From JAJDXW01 sp965243335 (GTDB taxonomy: Bacteria > Pseudomonadota > Gammaproteobacteria > HK1): 64,000 nucleotides of DNA. The stretch's first letter is position 1; the number at the start of each line of letters is the position of its first letter. The notes under the pieces were generated by a model. It was not told the origin of the DNA. It saw only the letters and a program-made list of their open reading frames with translations, and did no database searches. The translations under genes were made by a program, and so were the position numbers. Location: contig OZ251545.1 in assembly GCA_965243335.1 (NCBI GenBank), forward strand, positions 4,774,001-4,838,000, given 5' to 3'. Below are positions 26,020-36,500 of the stretch, piece after piece.

Positions 26020-27654
26020 TCACGGCGGCGCGCCTTCCGTCGCGGGGCCGCGGGCGGAATGGGGCGGCGGGTCGTCCCGGTAGATCAGCGACAGCACGGA
26101 GCGGGCCCGGCTCATGGCCACGTAGTGGGCCGGCTCGTTCCCGTCCCCCCGCTCCGGGGGAGGGAGGTCCACGACCACCACCGCCTCGTTCTCCAAGCCC
26201 TTGAACTCGTCGATGCGGGCGAACCCGACCTTACCGCCCGGGACCCGCCGCATGGAATACTCGTCCAGGCGCCGGACCCGGCTCGCGGCCCCGTCCGGCA
26301 TGTTGGCCACCGAGGAGTCCGCGAGGCCGAGCGGCGACAGGATCGTCACCGACCCGGGGGCGAGGCCGCCCACGTCCACCAGCTCGACGATCTCGCGCGC
26401 GGCCCGTTCGGCCGCGTCGCGCCGGTCCGCCGCCCGCTGGCAGCGGACGGCCGGCCCCGTGCCCGCCCCGCGCACCCCGAGGTCGGCGTCGATCGCCTCC
26501 TGTATCCATTCCAGGATGACCCGGGTGTTGCGGCAGTTGACCCGGAGCGGCATCCGCACCGGGTGAAGCGATTCCAGACGCTCCTTCGCGCCCGGCTCGA
26601 AACGGTGGGTGAGCGACTGGTTGTTGAGGTCGTGGAACCAGCACCATCGGCCCGTCTCCAGCCCGCCGGCGAGGACCGAGTCCAGGGCGTCGAGGCAGCG
26701 CATCTCGAACAGGTCCTGCCCTTCGTCGACGAGGAGCGCATCGAAGCGCGCGAGCCCGGACCGGCGGCAGTCGAGGCGGACGCCGTCGATCAGCGACACG
26801 GTGACCCCCGGCGCCGAGAGCCGCGAGGCCAGGAAGTGCCGGAGCCAGGGAGACCGGCACACCACCGCGACCTCGGCCCCGGCGGCGGCCCACCGCCGGG
26901 CCAGCCTCTCCGCGAGGAACGTCTTCCCGGTCCCCGCGCCGCCCGCGCAGAGCACCCGCGGGTTCGCCTCGGCCACGTCCGCCATCCGCATCTGGTCGTC
27001 GGTGAACCGCGCGACCCGCCGCCGGGCGTCCTCCACCTGGTCCGCCAGCGGGGCGCCCGCCCCGCGCGGCGGGGATCCAAGGTCGGGGCGAAGATACTCC
27101 CGAAGCGCTCGCAACGCCTCCCCGTCGAGGGCGGAAGCCCTCCCGCCGCCGCGGCCCCGCCAGTACGCGAACAGGCGGCGCAGCCAGCCTTCGAGGTCGC
27201 GGCTTGCCCGCCGGTCGGCAACCATCGCCGGCTCCCACTCGGCGCCTTCGACCCGGAAGTCGCAGTCGGGGAACACCACCCCGTACCCGATGGCGAGCCG
27301 GTCGAGAGCCCCCGCGGGGAGGGCGGCGCGCTCGCGGAGGTCTTCCACCAGCCCGCGAAGCGCCGTCTCCGCCTGACGGAACGGGCCTTCCTGCGACTCG
27401 CCGCGCTGGCCGCGGCGGTCCTCGTACCTCCAGACCCCGTCCCGGCACGTGACCCGCCCGCCTTTGACCTCCAGGACGTAGAGGCCCTCGGGGCCGCAGA
27501 CGACGAAGTCGATCTCGGGGAACCGCTTCCGGGGGTGGCGGGTCGGTCGCAGCGAGTGGAAGGCCGCATAGCGGTCGTCGAAGGCGGACCGCAACCTCTC
27601 GAATATCCGCTTCTCCGCCGGGCTGCCGGTCTCGAAGGGGGCGCTCGGCGCCAT
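26020..27654 (-). CDS. NERD nuclease-domain/SF1 helicase fusion
   Basis: 544 residues. The NERD domain (about 10-140) has FPEIDFVVCG and YVLEVKGG, giving Asp49 and Glu62-x-Lys64 of a PD-(D/E)XK-like site. A UvrD-type helicase follows: Walker A LCAGGAGTGKTFLAE (238-245), Walker B ALLVDEGQDLFE, motif IV-like LRVNCRNT, motif V IDEFKGLENEAVVVVDL and motif VI HYVAMSRARSVLSL. Predicted DNA unwinding and cutting. ATG 27654 follows the upstream stop by 14 bases; an in-frame GTG at 27660 is an alternative. It is the last gene of the DISARM-like block. Confidence 0.87.
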   Translation of the reverse strand: MAPSAPFETGSPAEKRIFERLRSAFDDRYAAFHSLRPTRHPRKRFPEIDFVVCGPEGLYVLEVKGGRVTCRDGVWRYEDRRGQRGESQEGPFRQAETALRGLVEDLRERAALPAGALDRLAIGYGVVFPDCDFRVEGAEWEPAMVADRRASRDLEGWLRRLFAYWRGRGGGRASALDGEALRALREYLRPDLGSPPRGAGAPLADQVEDARRRVARFTDDQMRMADVAEANPRVLCAGGAGTGKTFLAERLARRWAAAGAEVAVVCRSPWLRHFLASRLSAPGVTVSLIDGVRLDCRRSGLARFDALLVDEGQDLFEMRCLDALDSVLAGGLETGRWCWFHDLNNQSLTHRFEPGAKERLESLHPVRMPLRVNCRNTRVILEWIQEAIDADLGVRGAGTGPAVRCQRAADRRDAAERAAREIVELVDVGGLAPGSVTILSPLGLADSSVANMPDGAASRVRRLDEYSMRRVPGGKVGFARIDEFKGLENEAVVVVDLPPPERGDGNEPAHYVAMSRARSVLSLIYRDDPPPHSARGPATEGAPP

Positions 27655-27668
27655 GCGCACGGCGGCGC

Positions 27669-29351
27669 TCAGCCTCGAAGGCCCGCGGGAAGCTTCGCCC
27701 GGACCTTCGCCTCGGTCTCGCCGTCGAGACGCGCGTCGGCGAGGAGGGCGAAGAAGCGCTCCCGGTCGATCTCGGAGGAGACCCGCGGCTCGCCGGGCAG
27801 ATCGATCCGTACCGAGCCGCCCTTGACCGTGAGGGTGTACTCGCCCGTACCGAGGCTGATCCGGGTGGAGACGCAGTCCCATTTCCGGAGCCGCGCAAGC
27901 TCCAGCGGGGCGTTCGCCTGCTGCCCACCGGCGCGCTGCCAGGCCGCGCCATCGCCGAGCACCTCGCGGAGCGGGCGCGCCCGCGGCGGGGCGGGGCCCA
28001 GGTCGAAGCCCGAGCCGGCGATCCGAAGGGACGTCCGCGCCATGCGGTGGGAGACGGCGGCGGCGAGCCCGGGATGGGCGCGGAGCCGGAGGGGAAGCCC
28101 GAGCCACCCGTCGCGGACCCCGAAGAGGATCGCGGCCCCGAGCCAGTCCGCCTCCCCGAGCCGGTCGTTCCGGTAGTCGAAGAGGTCGGCGCAGTCGCGG
28201 CGCAGGAAGAACAGGGTCAGGGCGTGGGCGAGGGGGGTGTCGTGCCGTTCGAAGAGCTCGCTTGCGCTGGCGTCCGCGAGCCCGGTCAGGGATTCGAGGG
28301 TGCCGTGGAGCCTTCGGATCCCGGCCTGCGCCCGCGGGTCCAGGCTCGTCGACGCCTCGTGGAGGTGATCGAGGAGCACGGTCTCCGCGCTTCCGGCCCG
28401 GCCGGAGTCCCGCCACCGCACCAGCCGCTCGACGGCTTCCCGGAAGAGCCTCGCCTGATAGGCGTTCCGCAGGCCGGCCCGGTCCGTCTCGGGCGTCGAG
28501 GACGCCGAAGCCGAGGGCACCGGAGCCGGAGGCGGTCCCACCCGGCCCCCGTCCCCTTCCTCTGATCCCTCCTCCAGCCAGGCGTTGAGCCCGGCGAGGA
28601 TCGGATGTCCGTCGGGCGGGCCGGCCGCACCGCCCTCCGCCTCGAAGGCGGCGCGGCACGCGCGGATCGCCTGGTTGCCGAGGTTGCCGAAGAGGAGGAG
28701 CATGGCCATGACCCCGCCGGCGGCGAGCGGGCGCTCCAGGGGGGACTCCCGCCCCGCCGGCCCCTCGCCGGGCGGCGGCGGCCAGGGGGTGTCCGGGGCC
28801 TTGGCGAACAGCGCCTTGTTCGTCCCGCGTTTGAAGTCCGTGAGCGGAACGTTGCCGAAGTCCTTCGCGTCTCTCTCGCAGGCCCGCTTGTCCTCTGCCG
28901 ACTGGAACAGGATCGACTCGATCCGGGAGACGGGGAGCGGCGCGGGCACGAAGAGCACGCGCTCGGTCCCGTCGAGCCCGCTCGGGAAGTGCAGCTCCCT
29001 CGACCCATGCTCGCCGATCGCGGCCAGCCGGCCCGACGTCCCCGAGAGGTCGATCCGGACGATGACGGGCTTCAGGTGCTCCGCCTCCCGGGTGGCCGAC
29101 TCGATCGCGCCCTTCGGCGCCTTGTCGAGGAAGACCGGGATCCAGCCCGGACAGCATTCGAGGGGGTCCCGGTAGTACTTGCCCCCGAACCCGGCAGGGG
29201 GCATCACGAGACCCGTCGCGAGCATGTAGAAGAGGTTCAGGTGGTTGGTGACGAGGAGTCCCGAACCGGGCGCCTTCACCGGAGCGGGCGGCACGTCCGG
29301 CGGTGCGTTCGGCGGCGCGTCCGACGGCATGAAGAGATCTACGGTCGCCAT
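27669..29351 (-). CDS. Unrecognised protein in DISARM-like block
   Basis: 560 residues, function not recognised. The N-terminus is Pro/Ala-rich, then comes a conserved-looking region LLVTNHLNLFYMLATGL, GKYYRDPLECCPGWIPVF and RVLFVPAPLPVSRIESILF. A central helical part (GGVMAMLLLFGNLGNQAIR) follows, then a low-complexity linker near 28500-28560 and a second helical half. No nuclease, helicase or methylase motif was seen. GGAGGTAAGGG directly precedes the ATG at 29351, an unusually strong ribosome site. It lies between two helicase genes on the same strand with short gaps (about 105 and 14 bases), so co-function is likely. Confidence 0.75.
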   Translation of the reverse strand: MATVDLFMPSDAPPNAPPDVPPAPVKAPGSGLLVTNHLNLFYMLATGLVMPPAGFGGKYYRDPLECCPGWIPVFLDKAPKGAIESATREAEHLKPVIVRIDLSGTSGRLAAIGEHGSRELHFPSGLDGTERVLFVPAPLPVSRIESILFQSAEDKRACERDAKDFGNVPLTDFKRGTNKALFAKAPDTPWPPPPGEGPAGRESPLERPLAAGGVMAMLLLFGNLGNQAIRACRAAFEAEGGAAGPPDGHPILAGLNAWLEEGSEEGDGGRVGPPPAPVPSASASSTPETDRAGLRNAYQARLFREAVERLVRWRDSGRAGSAETVLLDHLHEASTSLDPRAQAGIRRLHGTLESLTGLADASASELFERHDTPLAHALTLFFLRRDCADLFDYRNDRLGEADWLGAAILFGVRDGWLGLPLRLRAHPGLAAAVSHRMARTSLRIAGSGFDLGPAPPRARPLREVLGDGAAWQRAGGQQANAPLELARLRKWDCVSTRISLGTGEYTLTVKGGSVRIDLPGEPRVSSEIDRERFFALLADARLDGETEAKVRAKLPAGLRG

Positions 29352-29457
29352 CCCTTACCTCCGCACGGCGGCTGCGACCGGTTCCCGCGGACCGGCCGGA
29401 GCGGCGATTTCCGCGGCGCGCCCGGCTTCCACCGATCGGGGTCTCTGCGCGAAGCCA

Positions 29458-30660
29458 CTACAGATTTCTCCGCCCGAGCACGTCCCCGTCCGCCGGAAGG
29501 AGCTTCTCGATCTCCCGGCCTTCGCCCCGCTTCATGAACATGAACACCTGCTCCTTCGCGCGCGCAACCATGACGTAGAAGAGGCGCCGGGCCGCGTCCG
29601 GGTCGTCGGCCCGGACGCGGTGTTCGTCGATGTCCGCGAGCACCACGGTATCGAACTCGAGCCCCTTGCAGGCCTGGGCGTTGATGACCAGGATGCCGCC
29701 TTCGTCGAACGCGACCTCGCCCCGATCCCCCATGTGGAAGGTCCGGATGGGAGGGCGCGGGTGATCGAGCCGGACCTCGGCGGAGCGGATCGCCTGGAGG
29801 TAGCGCTCCCTCACCCGGTTGTTCGGAGCGATGACCCCGATGAGCTTCCGCGGGTCCCGGTCCGCGAGGCGGAGGATCCCACCGGCCACCGCATCCAGCT
29901 TCCGGTCGTCGTGGTCGCGCTCGTAGTAGTAGAGCAGCGGCGCGGCGCCCGCGGCCGGCGCCGGGAGGTCGGGAGGCGGGCTCGCCGGGTCGCCGGTGCG
30001 GAACTCCCGCGCCAGCCGCGCCACCCGGTACCCGTTGCGGTAATTCTGCCGCAGCTCGATCACCCGGTCGGCATCGATGGCGAGACGGTCCTCGATCTCC
30101 TTGCGGCTGCTGTTCGCCTCGGTGATCTGCTGGTTCTGGTCGGCGACGACGAAGAAGCGGTCGAAGCCGAGGTCGGCGAGCGCGCTGTAGAACTGCGGAG
30201 GCATGTCCTGCCCCTCGTCGATGACGAGGAACGGCCGGGGCGGCGTCTTCCCTTCCCCGTCCCCCTTCCCGCTCCGGTCCCCGCCCGGCAACCCCACGAT
30301 CGCGTCGACCGCCGTCCAGTCTATCGCTCGATACCCGCGCTCGTTCGGCTCCCGGACCGGAACCGGCTGGCCGGCCAGCTCCTCGAATCCCCCCCGGAAC
30401 CAGCCGTCCCAGGTCCGGCTGTCGAGGCTGCCGCCGAACAACTGGCCGCTCGCCCGATCGAGGAGGTGGTTGAAGACCAGGAACCGGTAATCGTCGCGCT
30501 CCCGATGATGAAGCCGCGCGCGGAGGAGCGCGAGCACGGACTTCCCCGTTCCCGGGCCGCCGATGATGAGATGCTGCCCCTCCTTCGGCAGGGCGCGGGT
30601 CGCTTCCTGCTCCTTGCTGAGGTCCTGGATGCCCGGAAGCTCGAACCTGCGCCTGGCCAT
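29458..30660 (-). CDS. UvrD-like SF1 helicase of DISARM-like block
   Basis: 400 residues, a compact SF1 helicase core: Walker A IIGGPGTGKSVLALL (34-41), Walker B FLVIDEGQDMPPQF, motif III VVADQNQQITEANSS, motif IV ELRQNYRNG, motif V INAQACKGLEFDTVVLAD and motif VI RLFYVMVARAKEQVFM. No nuclease domain is attached. Its ATG overlaps the DrmB-like stop by one base (TGATG), showing translational coupling to that gene. DNA or RNA as substrate cannot be settled. Confidence 0.87.
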   Translation of the reverse strand: MARRRFELPGIQDLSKEQEATRALPKEGQHLIIGGPGTGKSVLALLRARLHHRERDDYRFLVFNHLLDRASGQLFGGSLDSRTWDGWFRGGFEELAGQPVPVREPNERGYRAIDWTAVDAIVGLPGGDRSGKGDGEGKTPPRPFLVIDEGQDMPPQFYSALADLGFDRFFVVADQNQQITEANSSRKEIEDRLAIDADRVIELRQNYRNGYRVARLAREFRTGDPASPPPDLPAPAAGAAPLLYYYERDHDDRKLDAVAGGILRLADRDPRKLIGVIAPNNRVRERYLQAIRSAEVRLDHPRPPIRTFHMGDRGEVAFDEGGILVINAQACKGLEFDTVVLADIDEHRVRADDPDAARRLFYVMVARAKEQVFMFMKRGEGREIEKLLPADGDVLGRRNL

Positions 30661-32582
30661 CAGCCGGCCGCCTCCGTCACCGTCTCCGAGTCCACCACCG
30701 TCTCCGCCTCTGCCTCCGCATGGTCCGTGATCGCGGCGATGCCGGGGGCCGCGCCGCCGACGAAGACCCGGTCGAGGAGGACGTTGCCGTAGGGGCAGCT
30801 CGGCTCCGGGAGGAGGACGCAGGCATGGCAGGCGGCCCGGTTGAGGAGGTCCGGTCCGTGCCCTTCCTGCTCCCCGCACACCGGATCGAGCGAGCACCAG
30901 GACGCCGCCTTGAACGCGCCGGTCAGCAGCCGGAGGAACCGCTCGGGCCGGGCCAGCTCCATCAGGCCGCCGAGGGACCCTTCCTCGTCCGCGACCGACA
31001 CGTAGATGAGGACCCCGGCCATCGGCTCCTTGCCGTCCGCGCAGTAGATGCGTTCCTTGAGGGAAGCCGCGGGATATCCCGCCTCCGCATCGAGCGCGCG
31101 GATCAGGAGATGGGCGAGCGTGTGGCAGAGCAGGAAGCGCGGCGATACGTCGACGTCGAGCTCGGGGGGCGTCGGCCCGGCGCGCTGGACGCAGCGTTCG
31201 GCAAAGCCGGCCGCGCGTTCGCGGAGGGCGGCGCCGGACTCCCAGCGCCGCAACCGATCCTCGTCGATGGTGAAGAAGACGCCCTCTCCGTAGAGCTCGA
31301 GGGCGGGAAGCCAGCCGCCCTCGCCGGTCACGTCCGGCGGGGTCAGCCGCGGCCCCCCGGCGCGCCGGAATCCTTCCAGCACCATGATCTCCTTCAGCCG
31401 GTCGATCGCGACCAGGCGAGAGACGGCGCCGGCGGCGCGCCGGGCGAGCCCGGGGGGCAGGGTCCGGCGAAGCGCCTTCCATCCCTCGGTGTGATGCCTG
31501 GTCACGAAGTCCTCGCCTTCCCGGAGGTTCGGGATCGGGTGGACGAGCGCCCGGTATTCGTCGGCGAGGAGGGCGCCCTGAGTGATCGCCTGGTCGTAGA
31601 GCGGATAGCCCCGGTCGATCTCCCGGACGGCCGCTTCGATCTCGGCGGGCCGGCAGCGGAAGTCGGCGGCGAGCTGCCGGATGAGGCCCCGCCGCGAGAG
31701 CCGGCTCCTTGGATTCCGGATCCGCTCCAGGATCCGGGTGTTTCCGTACAGACGGTCGAGGACCGTGCCGCGGTGGATCCGGGACTCCGGCGGGATGACG
31801 AGGGCGGTGCGGGTCGAAGGGGAGTGCACCCGGACGTCGTTCACCTCCATCAGCCAGTCCAGGGCCTCGGGAGATTCGGCCGGGGGATCGTGGAGCCAGG
31901 GCTGCTGCCAGGTACGAGGCGGGAACGGATGCCGGGGCAACGCACCGGACCGGAGGGTCTGGCTTGCGCCGCAACGGGTGCAGAGTATCCGGCGGCCGCT
32001 CGCGGTCTCACTCAATCGGAGGTAGGGCGCCTTCCAGTCGCGGCGGCATCCGCGCTGCTCCGGGTTCCGGGACCCCGCGTGGGCGAGATCGTGCCAGGGA
32101 ACGTCGGCAAGGTAGCCCTCCTCATGCACGAGGACCCAGGGCGCCTGCTCGATCCGACCGCCGCATTCGTGGCATCCGTCCGCTCTCTCTTCGCTTCCCC
32201 CTTCGCCTTCGCCCCGCCCGTCGTCTCTCCCCTGCGGCGGCGGCCCGTCCGTTCGACCCCGGCTCCGCCACGGCGCGGAGTGCAGCAGGCCGCACTCCAG
32301 GCAGCGCGTCCAGGCCGGAAACCGGAGCGCGGGAATCCACCCGACGACGGTCCCGCCCCGCTCCGCCGAACGGGGCGGCGCGCAGAGCGCGCGCTCGATG
32401 CCGAGCGCGCTCCGCACCCGGTCCACGTAGCGGATCTCCCGGTCCATGGGGTCGCTGCCGGGACGGTCCCAGACGCGGATGTCCTGCACCACCATCAGGC
32501 TGTCCGGTCCGCGCACGACGGCCCCCACCGAGCAGTCGCGCAGCAGGTGCGAGAGCCGGACCGGAACGTACTCTTCAGTCAC
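30660..32582 (-). CDS. DUF1998 protein, DrmB-like
   Basis: 640 residues. The start resembles DrmB (RLSHLLRDCSVGAVVRGP). Zinc-binding Cys pairs appear in RCLECGLLH, CHECGG and LCTRCGASQ. The C-terminal DUF1998 region contains FLLCHTLAHLLIRALD and CHACVLLPEPSCPYGN. In DISARM, DrmB pairs with the helicase DrmA to recognise and clear phage DNA; a DrmA-like gene lies about 940 bases upstream on the same strand, beyond a toxin-antitoxin pair. The GTG start at 32582 gives the conserved N-terminus. The C-terminal tail AEAETVVDSETVTEAAG is a hexamer-repeat extension. Confidence 0.82.
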   Translation of the reverse strand: MTEEYVPVRLSHLLRDCSVGAVVRGPDSLMVVQDIRVWDRPGSDPMDREIRYVDRVRSALGIERALCAPPRSAERGGTVVGWIPALRFPAWTRCLECGLLHSAPWRSRGRTDGPPPQGRDDGRGEGEGGSEERADGCHECGGRIEQAPWVLVHEEGYLADVPWHDLAHAGSRNPEQRGCRRDWKAPYLRLSETASGRRILCTRCGASQTLRSGALPRHPFPPRTWQQPWLHDPPAESPEALDWLMEVNDVRVHSPSTRTALVIPPESRIHRGTVLDRLYGNTRILERIRNPRSRLSRRGLIRQLAADFRCRPAEIEAAVREIDRGYPLYDQAITQGALLADEYRALVHPIPNLREGEDFVTRHHTEGWKALRRTLPPGLARRAAGAVSRLVAIDRLKEIMVLEGFRRAGGPRLTPPDVTGEGGWLPALELYGEGVFFTIDEDRLRRWESGAALRERAAGFAERCVQRAGPTPPELDVDVSPRFLLCHTLAHLLIRALDAEAGYPAASLKERIYCADGKEPMAGVLIYVSVADEEGSLGGLMELARPERFLRLLTGAFKAASWCSLDPVCGEQEGHGPDLLNRAACHACVLLPEPSCPYGNVLLDRVFVGGAAPGIAAITDHAEAEAETVVDSETVTEAAG

Positions 32583-32651
32583 TGGACTCCGCCGCCTTCC
32601 AGCGCTTCATGCCGAATCTCCATCGCGCCCGGGGCGGGCATCCGCGTCTCT

Positions 32652-33013
32652 CTATTCACGGTGGTGCTCCCTGATGCGCCCTCGCTGCACGACCCACGAC
32701 TTCCCTTCAATGGTCGAACCGGCAAGCCCGGCGGCAAGGGTGCGGACCGTATCGAACAAGTCGCCGGCCACGAACCGGGGCGGGAGCCTGAGAACGGCGA
32801 TGCCGGAACAGCGCGCTGGATCGAAACCAGCGGATTGCTGAAATCCAGGTCAAGAGTGACCAGGCGCCTGCGTTCGGAACGACAGACTTCGATGAGCCTG
32901 TCATCGCTGGCCGAAGACAGCCCTTCCTCCACCACCGTGGCGACGTCATGTCCTGCCGCCCGCAGAACGTCCGCTCCCCGGCTGCCGAGGTTCTCGTCGA
33001 GCTCGATCTTCAA
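32652..33013 (-). pseudogene. DUF5615 PIN-like toxin gene, frameshifted
   Basis: Begins MKIELDENLGSRGADVLRAAGHDV, a DUF5615 PIN-like start with the catalytic Asp-Glu-Asn. The frame is good through LVTLDLDFSNPL. After a single-base deletion near base 32824 the family sequence resumes in another frame (FDPARCSGIAVLRLPP, then GKSWVVQRGRIREHH) and ends at TAG 32652-32654. The restored product would be 120 residues, normal for the family. Without correction, translation continues in the wrong frame to 32579 and into the DrmB-like start. This is either a real inactivation or an assembly error. It overlaps the DUF433 antitoxin stop by 4 bases (ATGA). Confidence 0.8.
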
Positions 33014-33270
33014 GCCGATGCCTCCAGGGGCACGTCAACGTAGCGTTCGCGGGACATTTCCGCTCCGTAGGCGATACAGGCGAGGACGTCCGCTTCTTCG
33101 ATGCCGGGGTACTGTTCGAGGAGCTCCCGGACCGTCCACCCGCTGGCCAGAAGATCGAGCACCAGGGATACCCGGATCCGATGTCCCCGGATGCAGGGTT
33201 TCCCAAAGCAGACGTCCTTGTCTATCGATATTCGGGAAAGGAGCTCCTGCTTGCTCATCTTTTCCTTCAT
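33010..33270 (-). CDS. DUF433 antitoxin
   Basis: 86 residues, small helical DNA-binding protein: ISIDKDVCFGKPCIRGHRI and LLEQYPGIEEADVLACIAYG are hallmark DUF433 motifs. DUF433/DUF5615 pairs form VapBC-like toxin-antitoxin modules in which DUF433 neutralises the PIN-like toxin and represses the operon. GGGAGG lies 8 bases before the ATG at 33270. Its toxin partner directly downstream is frameshifted. Confidence 0.88.
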   Translation of the reverse strand: MKEKMSKQELLSRISIDKDVCFGKPCIRGHRIRVSLVLDLLASGWTVRELLEQYPGIEEADVLACIAYGAEMSRERYVDVPLEASA

Positions 33271-33294
33271 GGAAGGGCCTCCCTCTTGCAAAGG

Positions 33295-33486
33295 GGCTGG
33301 TTGGCGGAATTCACCCGGCAGCGGGTGGTTCGCGGGTTGTACCCGGGCACATCCTCCCTGGGTACGCCGGCGTCCCGCCGGCACAGGAAGGGGCGAGACG
33401 CCCGTGAGACCGAACAGGCCGGCGGGACGCCGGCGTACCCAGGGGCGTTCGCCATTGGCGAAAACCCCACCGCGCACATGCCTCCG
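33295..33486 (+). repeat. Composite hairpin repeat, copy 3
   Basis: Left module GGCTGGTTGGCGGAATTCA with GGGTGGTTCGCGGGTTGTAC, then a perfect 26-bp inverted repeat (33357-33382 and 33418-33443, core TACGCCGGCGTCCCGCC), then the right module GGGCGTTCGCCATTGGCG ending in GCGCACATGCCTCC. It separates the DUF433 promoter side from the DrmA-like 3' end. Confidence 0.78.
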
Positions 33487-33526
33487 AAGGCATCAGCTCT
33501 GACGACGAATCCGAACCAGGGCATCA

Positions 33527-36500
33527 TCACGCCTTCGAGGGCCAGTCATGGACCTTCAGGATACCGGAGCCCTCCACGTTCCGCATCGAGTGCAGGGTGG
33601 CCCAGAGGCCGGGGCGCGTGTCGCCGTGGGTGTAGAGCAGCCGGTCGGCGCTCCGCTCGTCGTCCCGGGCCTCGTAGGCGAGCTGCCGCTTGTGGAGCTC
33701 GCACCGCCGCGCCTCGTCATGCCATTCCTCGGCGAGCCGGTCGAGGTGGGCCGCGGTTTCGAGGCCCTGATCGGGCTCGGGGTCGGGTTCGGCCCCGGTC
33801 CTGGTCCCGGACCCTGCCTTGGGCGCGAACGGGGACGAGGACGAGGACGCGGCGCGCCGGCAGCGCCGCTTGAGCTCTTCGATGACCGCCCGCGCCTCGG
33901 GCCGGTTCCGGTCGAAGCTCCCCGCCGCCTTGTTCCCCCGCAGGTCCGGGCAGGCATGACGGAGCGCGATGACGAGGGCGGCGTGCAGGGCGCGGGACCG
34001 GACCTGGTGGGTGAAGGGGGTCACGCTGCTCGGCTCCACGAAGCGGTAGAACGACTCGTGGTAGGGGCGGAAGCTCTCGTAGTGGGACAGGCTCCGGGCC
34101 TGGTGGCGGTAGTAGTTGGCGAAGACCAGGCCGGGCACGCCGGCGCGGCCGACGCGGCTCGTCGCCTGGATGTACTCCGCGGTGGTAAGGGGCTGGCCGT
34201 TGACGATCATCAGGGCGAGGCGGCCGACGTCGAGGCCGACGGACACCATGTTCGTCGCCAGCACCGCATCCAGGCAGCCTTCGTCTCCCCGAGGCTGCGT
34301 GAGCCGCAGGAACGTCTCGGCGTTCTCTTCGGGGGTGCGGCGGCTCGTGAGCTGGGCGATCCGCGCGTCCTGGAACCTTCCGGCGCCGTCACCGACTTCG
34401 AGGCCGGGGAGCTCCGTTCCGACTGCAGGGTCGAGACCGGAACCGGACTCGGGGGCTGGCTGGGGCGCAGGCTCGGGCTCGGAAGCGGCGGCCCGCCCTT
34501 CGTCCCGTTCGCCCGCGAGCCTGCGCCCGAAGTCGCGCACGTCGGTCACGAAGGCGTTGTGGCTGTTCCCGACCCCCCGGAGGCTGCCGTGATAGACCAC
34601 CTGGGTCCACCACGCATCGAGCAGCTCCTCCCGGTCCGCGTCTTCGTCGAACACCGCCTCCGGGGCGGCGAGCAAGGCGGCGGCGAGGGGCGCGAAGCAA
34701 TGCTGCTGGTCGAGCATCGGGGCGAGATAACCGACGTGGAGCCTCCCCGGACGGTCCCGTTCGGTGCGCGCGAACCAGGAGTCGTCGTGCGACAGCCCGG
34801 GCGGCGGGAACACCGCGAGGTCCCGCGCGTAGAGGCGCCGCACCTGCTCCTCCGCCCTGCGGATGGTCGCGGTGGACGCGACGTACTTGGGGCGAACCCC
34901 CCGCCGGACGAGCAGGGTGTCGAGCCCCGCTTCGTAGAGCCCGGCGACCGAGCCCAGGGGGCCGGTGATGAGGTGCAGCTCGTCCTGGATGACCAGCTCC
35001 GGCGGGCGCCGGTCAGTACCGGCGGCGGTGTTGGCGCCCACGCCGAAGAACGCGCCGGTCCGCTCATCCCAGGCGACGCGCGCGAACTTGTCGACGGTGC
35101 CGACGAGGAGCGACGGCGGGCGCCGGTACAGGGCTTCGTCCACCACGTTGCAGGGGAGGGGCCGCTCGTCCGCGCCGAACGCGCACGCTTCATCGGCTTC
35201 CTCCTGGCCATCCTGGACGCAATGGAACCGGAAGTCGTCTTCCTCCGCGCGGTAGCCGCGCTCGGGGTCGAGCCCCGCGCTGCACCACGGACAGCGCTCC
35301 ACCAGCAGCCCGTGACGCGCGTCGGCGTTGCCGGCCCGGACCTCCCCGACCAGCTCCCTCGCCTGGCGGAACGTGTTGGGGCTGATCGCGCGGCCCACCC
35401 AGATGCCGATGTCGATGGGGTCTTCACCCAGCCGGGCGGGATTTCGTCGGCGGATGAGCTCCAGGGCGCAGATCATGCGCGCCGCGCGCTCGAACTGCTG
35501 GCGGGTGAGGAGGCGCAGGGTGTAGCGCATGAACGCCGTAGTGCCGCTCCCGGAGTCGGGATACTTCAGCCGGCGCCAGACGATGAGGAACGCGATGAGG
35601 CCGAGGTAGGCCTCGGTCTTGCCGCCGCCGGTGGGAAACCAGATGAGGTCCAGCACGTCCCGGTAGTCGTCGTCCTCCCGGACCGCGGAGGGCATGACGG
35701 TGAGCAGGAACGCCAACTGGAAGGGACGCCACCGGTAGCTTCTGGATTCCCTCTCTTCGCCGGCAGCCCGGTGGGCCTGGCGCATCTGGTCGAGCATCGC
35801 TTGGTTCGCGAGCCGGAACGCATCGGCCGCGAGCGGGTCGGTGCGAAGCATCTCGATGCACCCGCGCATGCGCTCCAGGGCGACGTCCATCCTCGCGCAG
35901 ATCCGGTCCGCGGTCGCCCGTTCTCCCGGGCTCCCGAGCCGGGAGGCGGCGCGCCGCTGCTCGACGATCCAGTTGGCGTACCCGTCAACGAAGCGGGCGA
36001 GCGCGTCCGCGGGGTCCGCGCCGGCGAGGCGGGCAAGCTCGAGCACCGTGTCCTCGCCGCCGGTATCGACGGTCATCATCGGAACCTTGGTCTCGGGCAT
36101 GAAGTCGGACCAGACCCGCGCCGCCCGGCCCGGCTCCAACTCCCAGTCGGCTGCCGCCCCGTGGCCGACGGCATGGATGCGCCGCTCCCGGTACCGGAGC
36201 TCGAGCTCCTGCTCCTCCTCCGTCAGCAGGCTCGGATCGACGCGCGGATACTCGACCAGCTCGCCGCGCTCGACCACGCACTCGATCCGGGCCTCGAAGA
36301 GCGACTTCTCCACCCGGTCCCGGGGGCGCCGTTGCGGCGGCGCGGCCGGCTCCAGCTCGCGTCGGTTGCAGAGGGTGACGGTGAGGATGAGCCCGTCGCC
36401 ATGCGGCCGGGCGCGAACGTCGATGGCGGCGCGCCCCTCCCAGATCGGGAACGTTCCGCCCGAGGCGGCGGCCGGGGGCGGGGGTGGGGTCTGGGCCGCA

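Noticed and set aside
26020..29157. One giant 1045-residue reading frame covering NERD-helicase and the unknown gene
   Set aside because: The upstream half is a shadow of the 560-residue gene in another frame (Arg/Gly/Pro-rich); the real protein starts at 27654.
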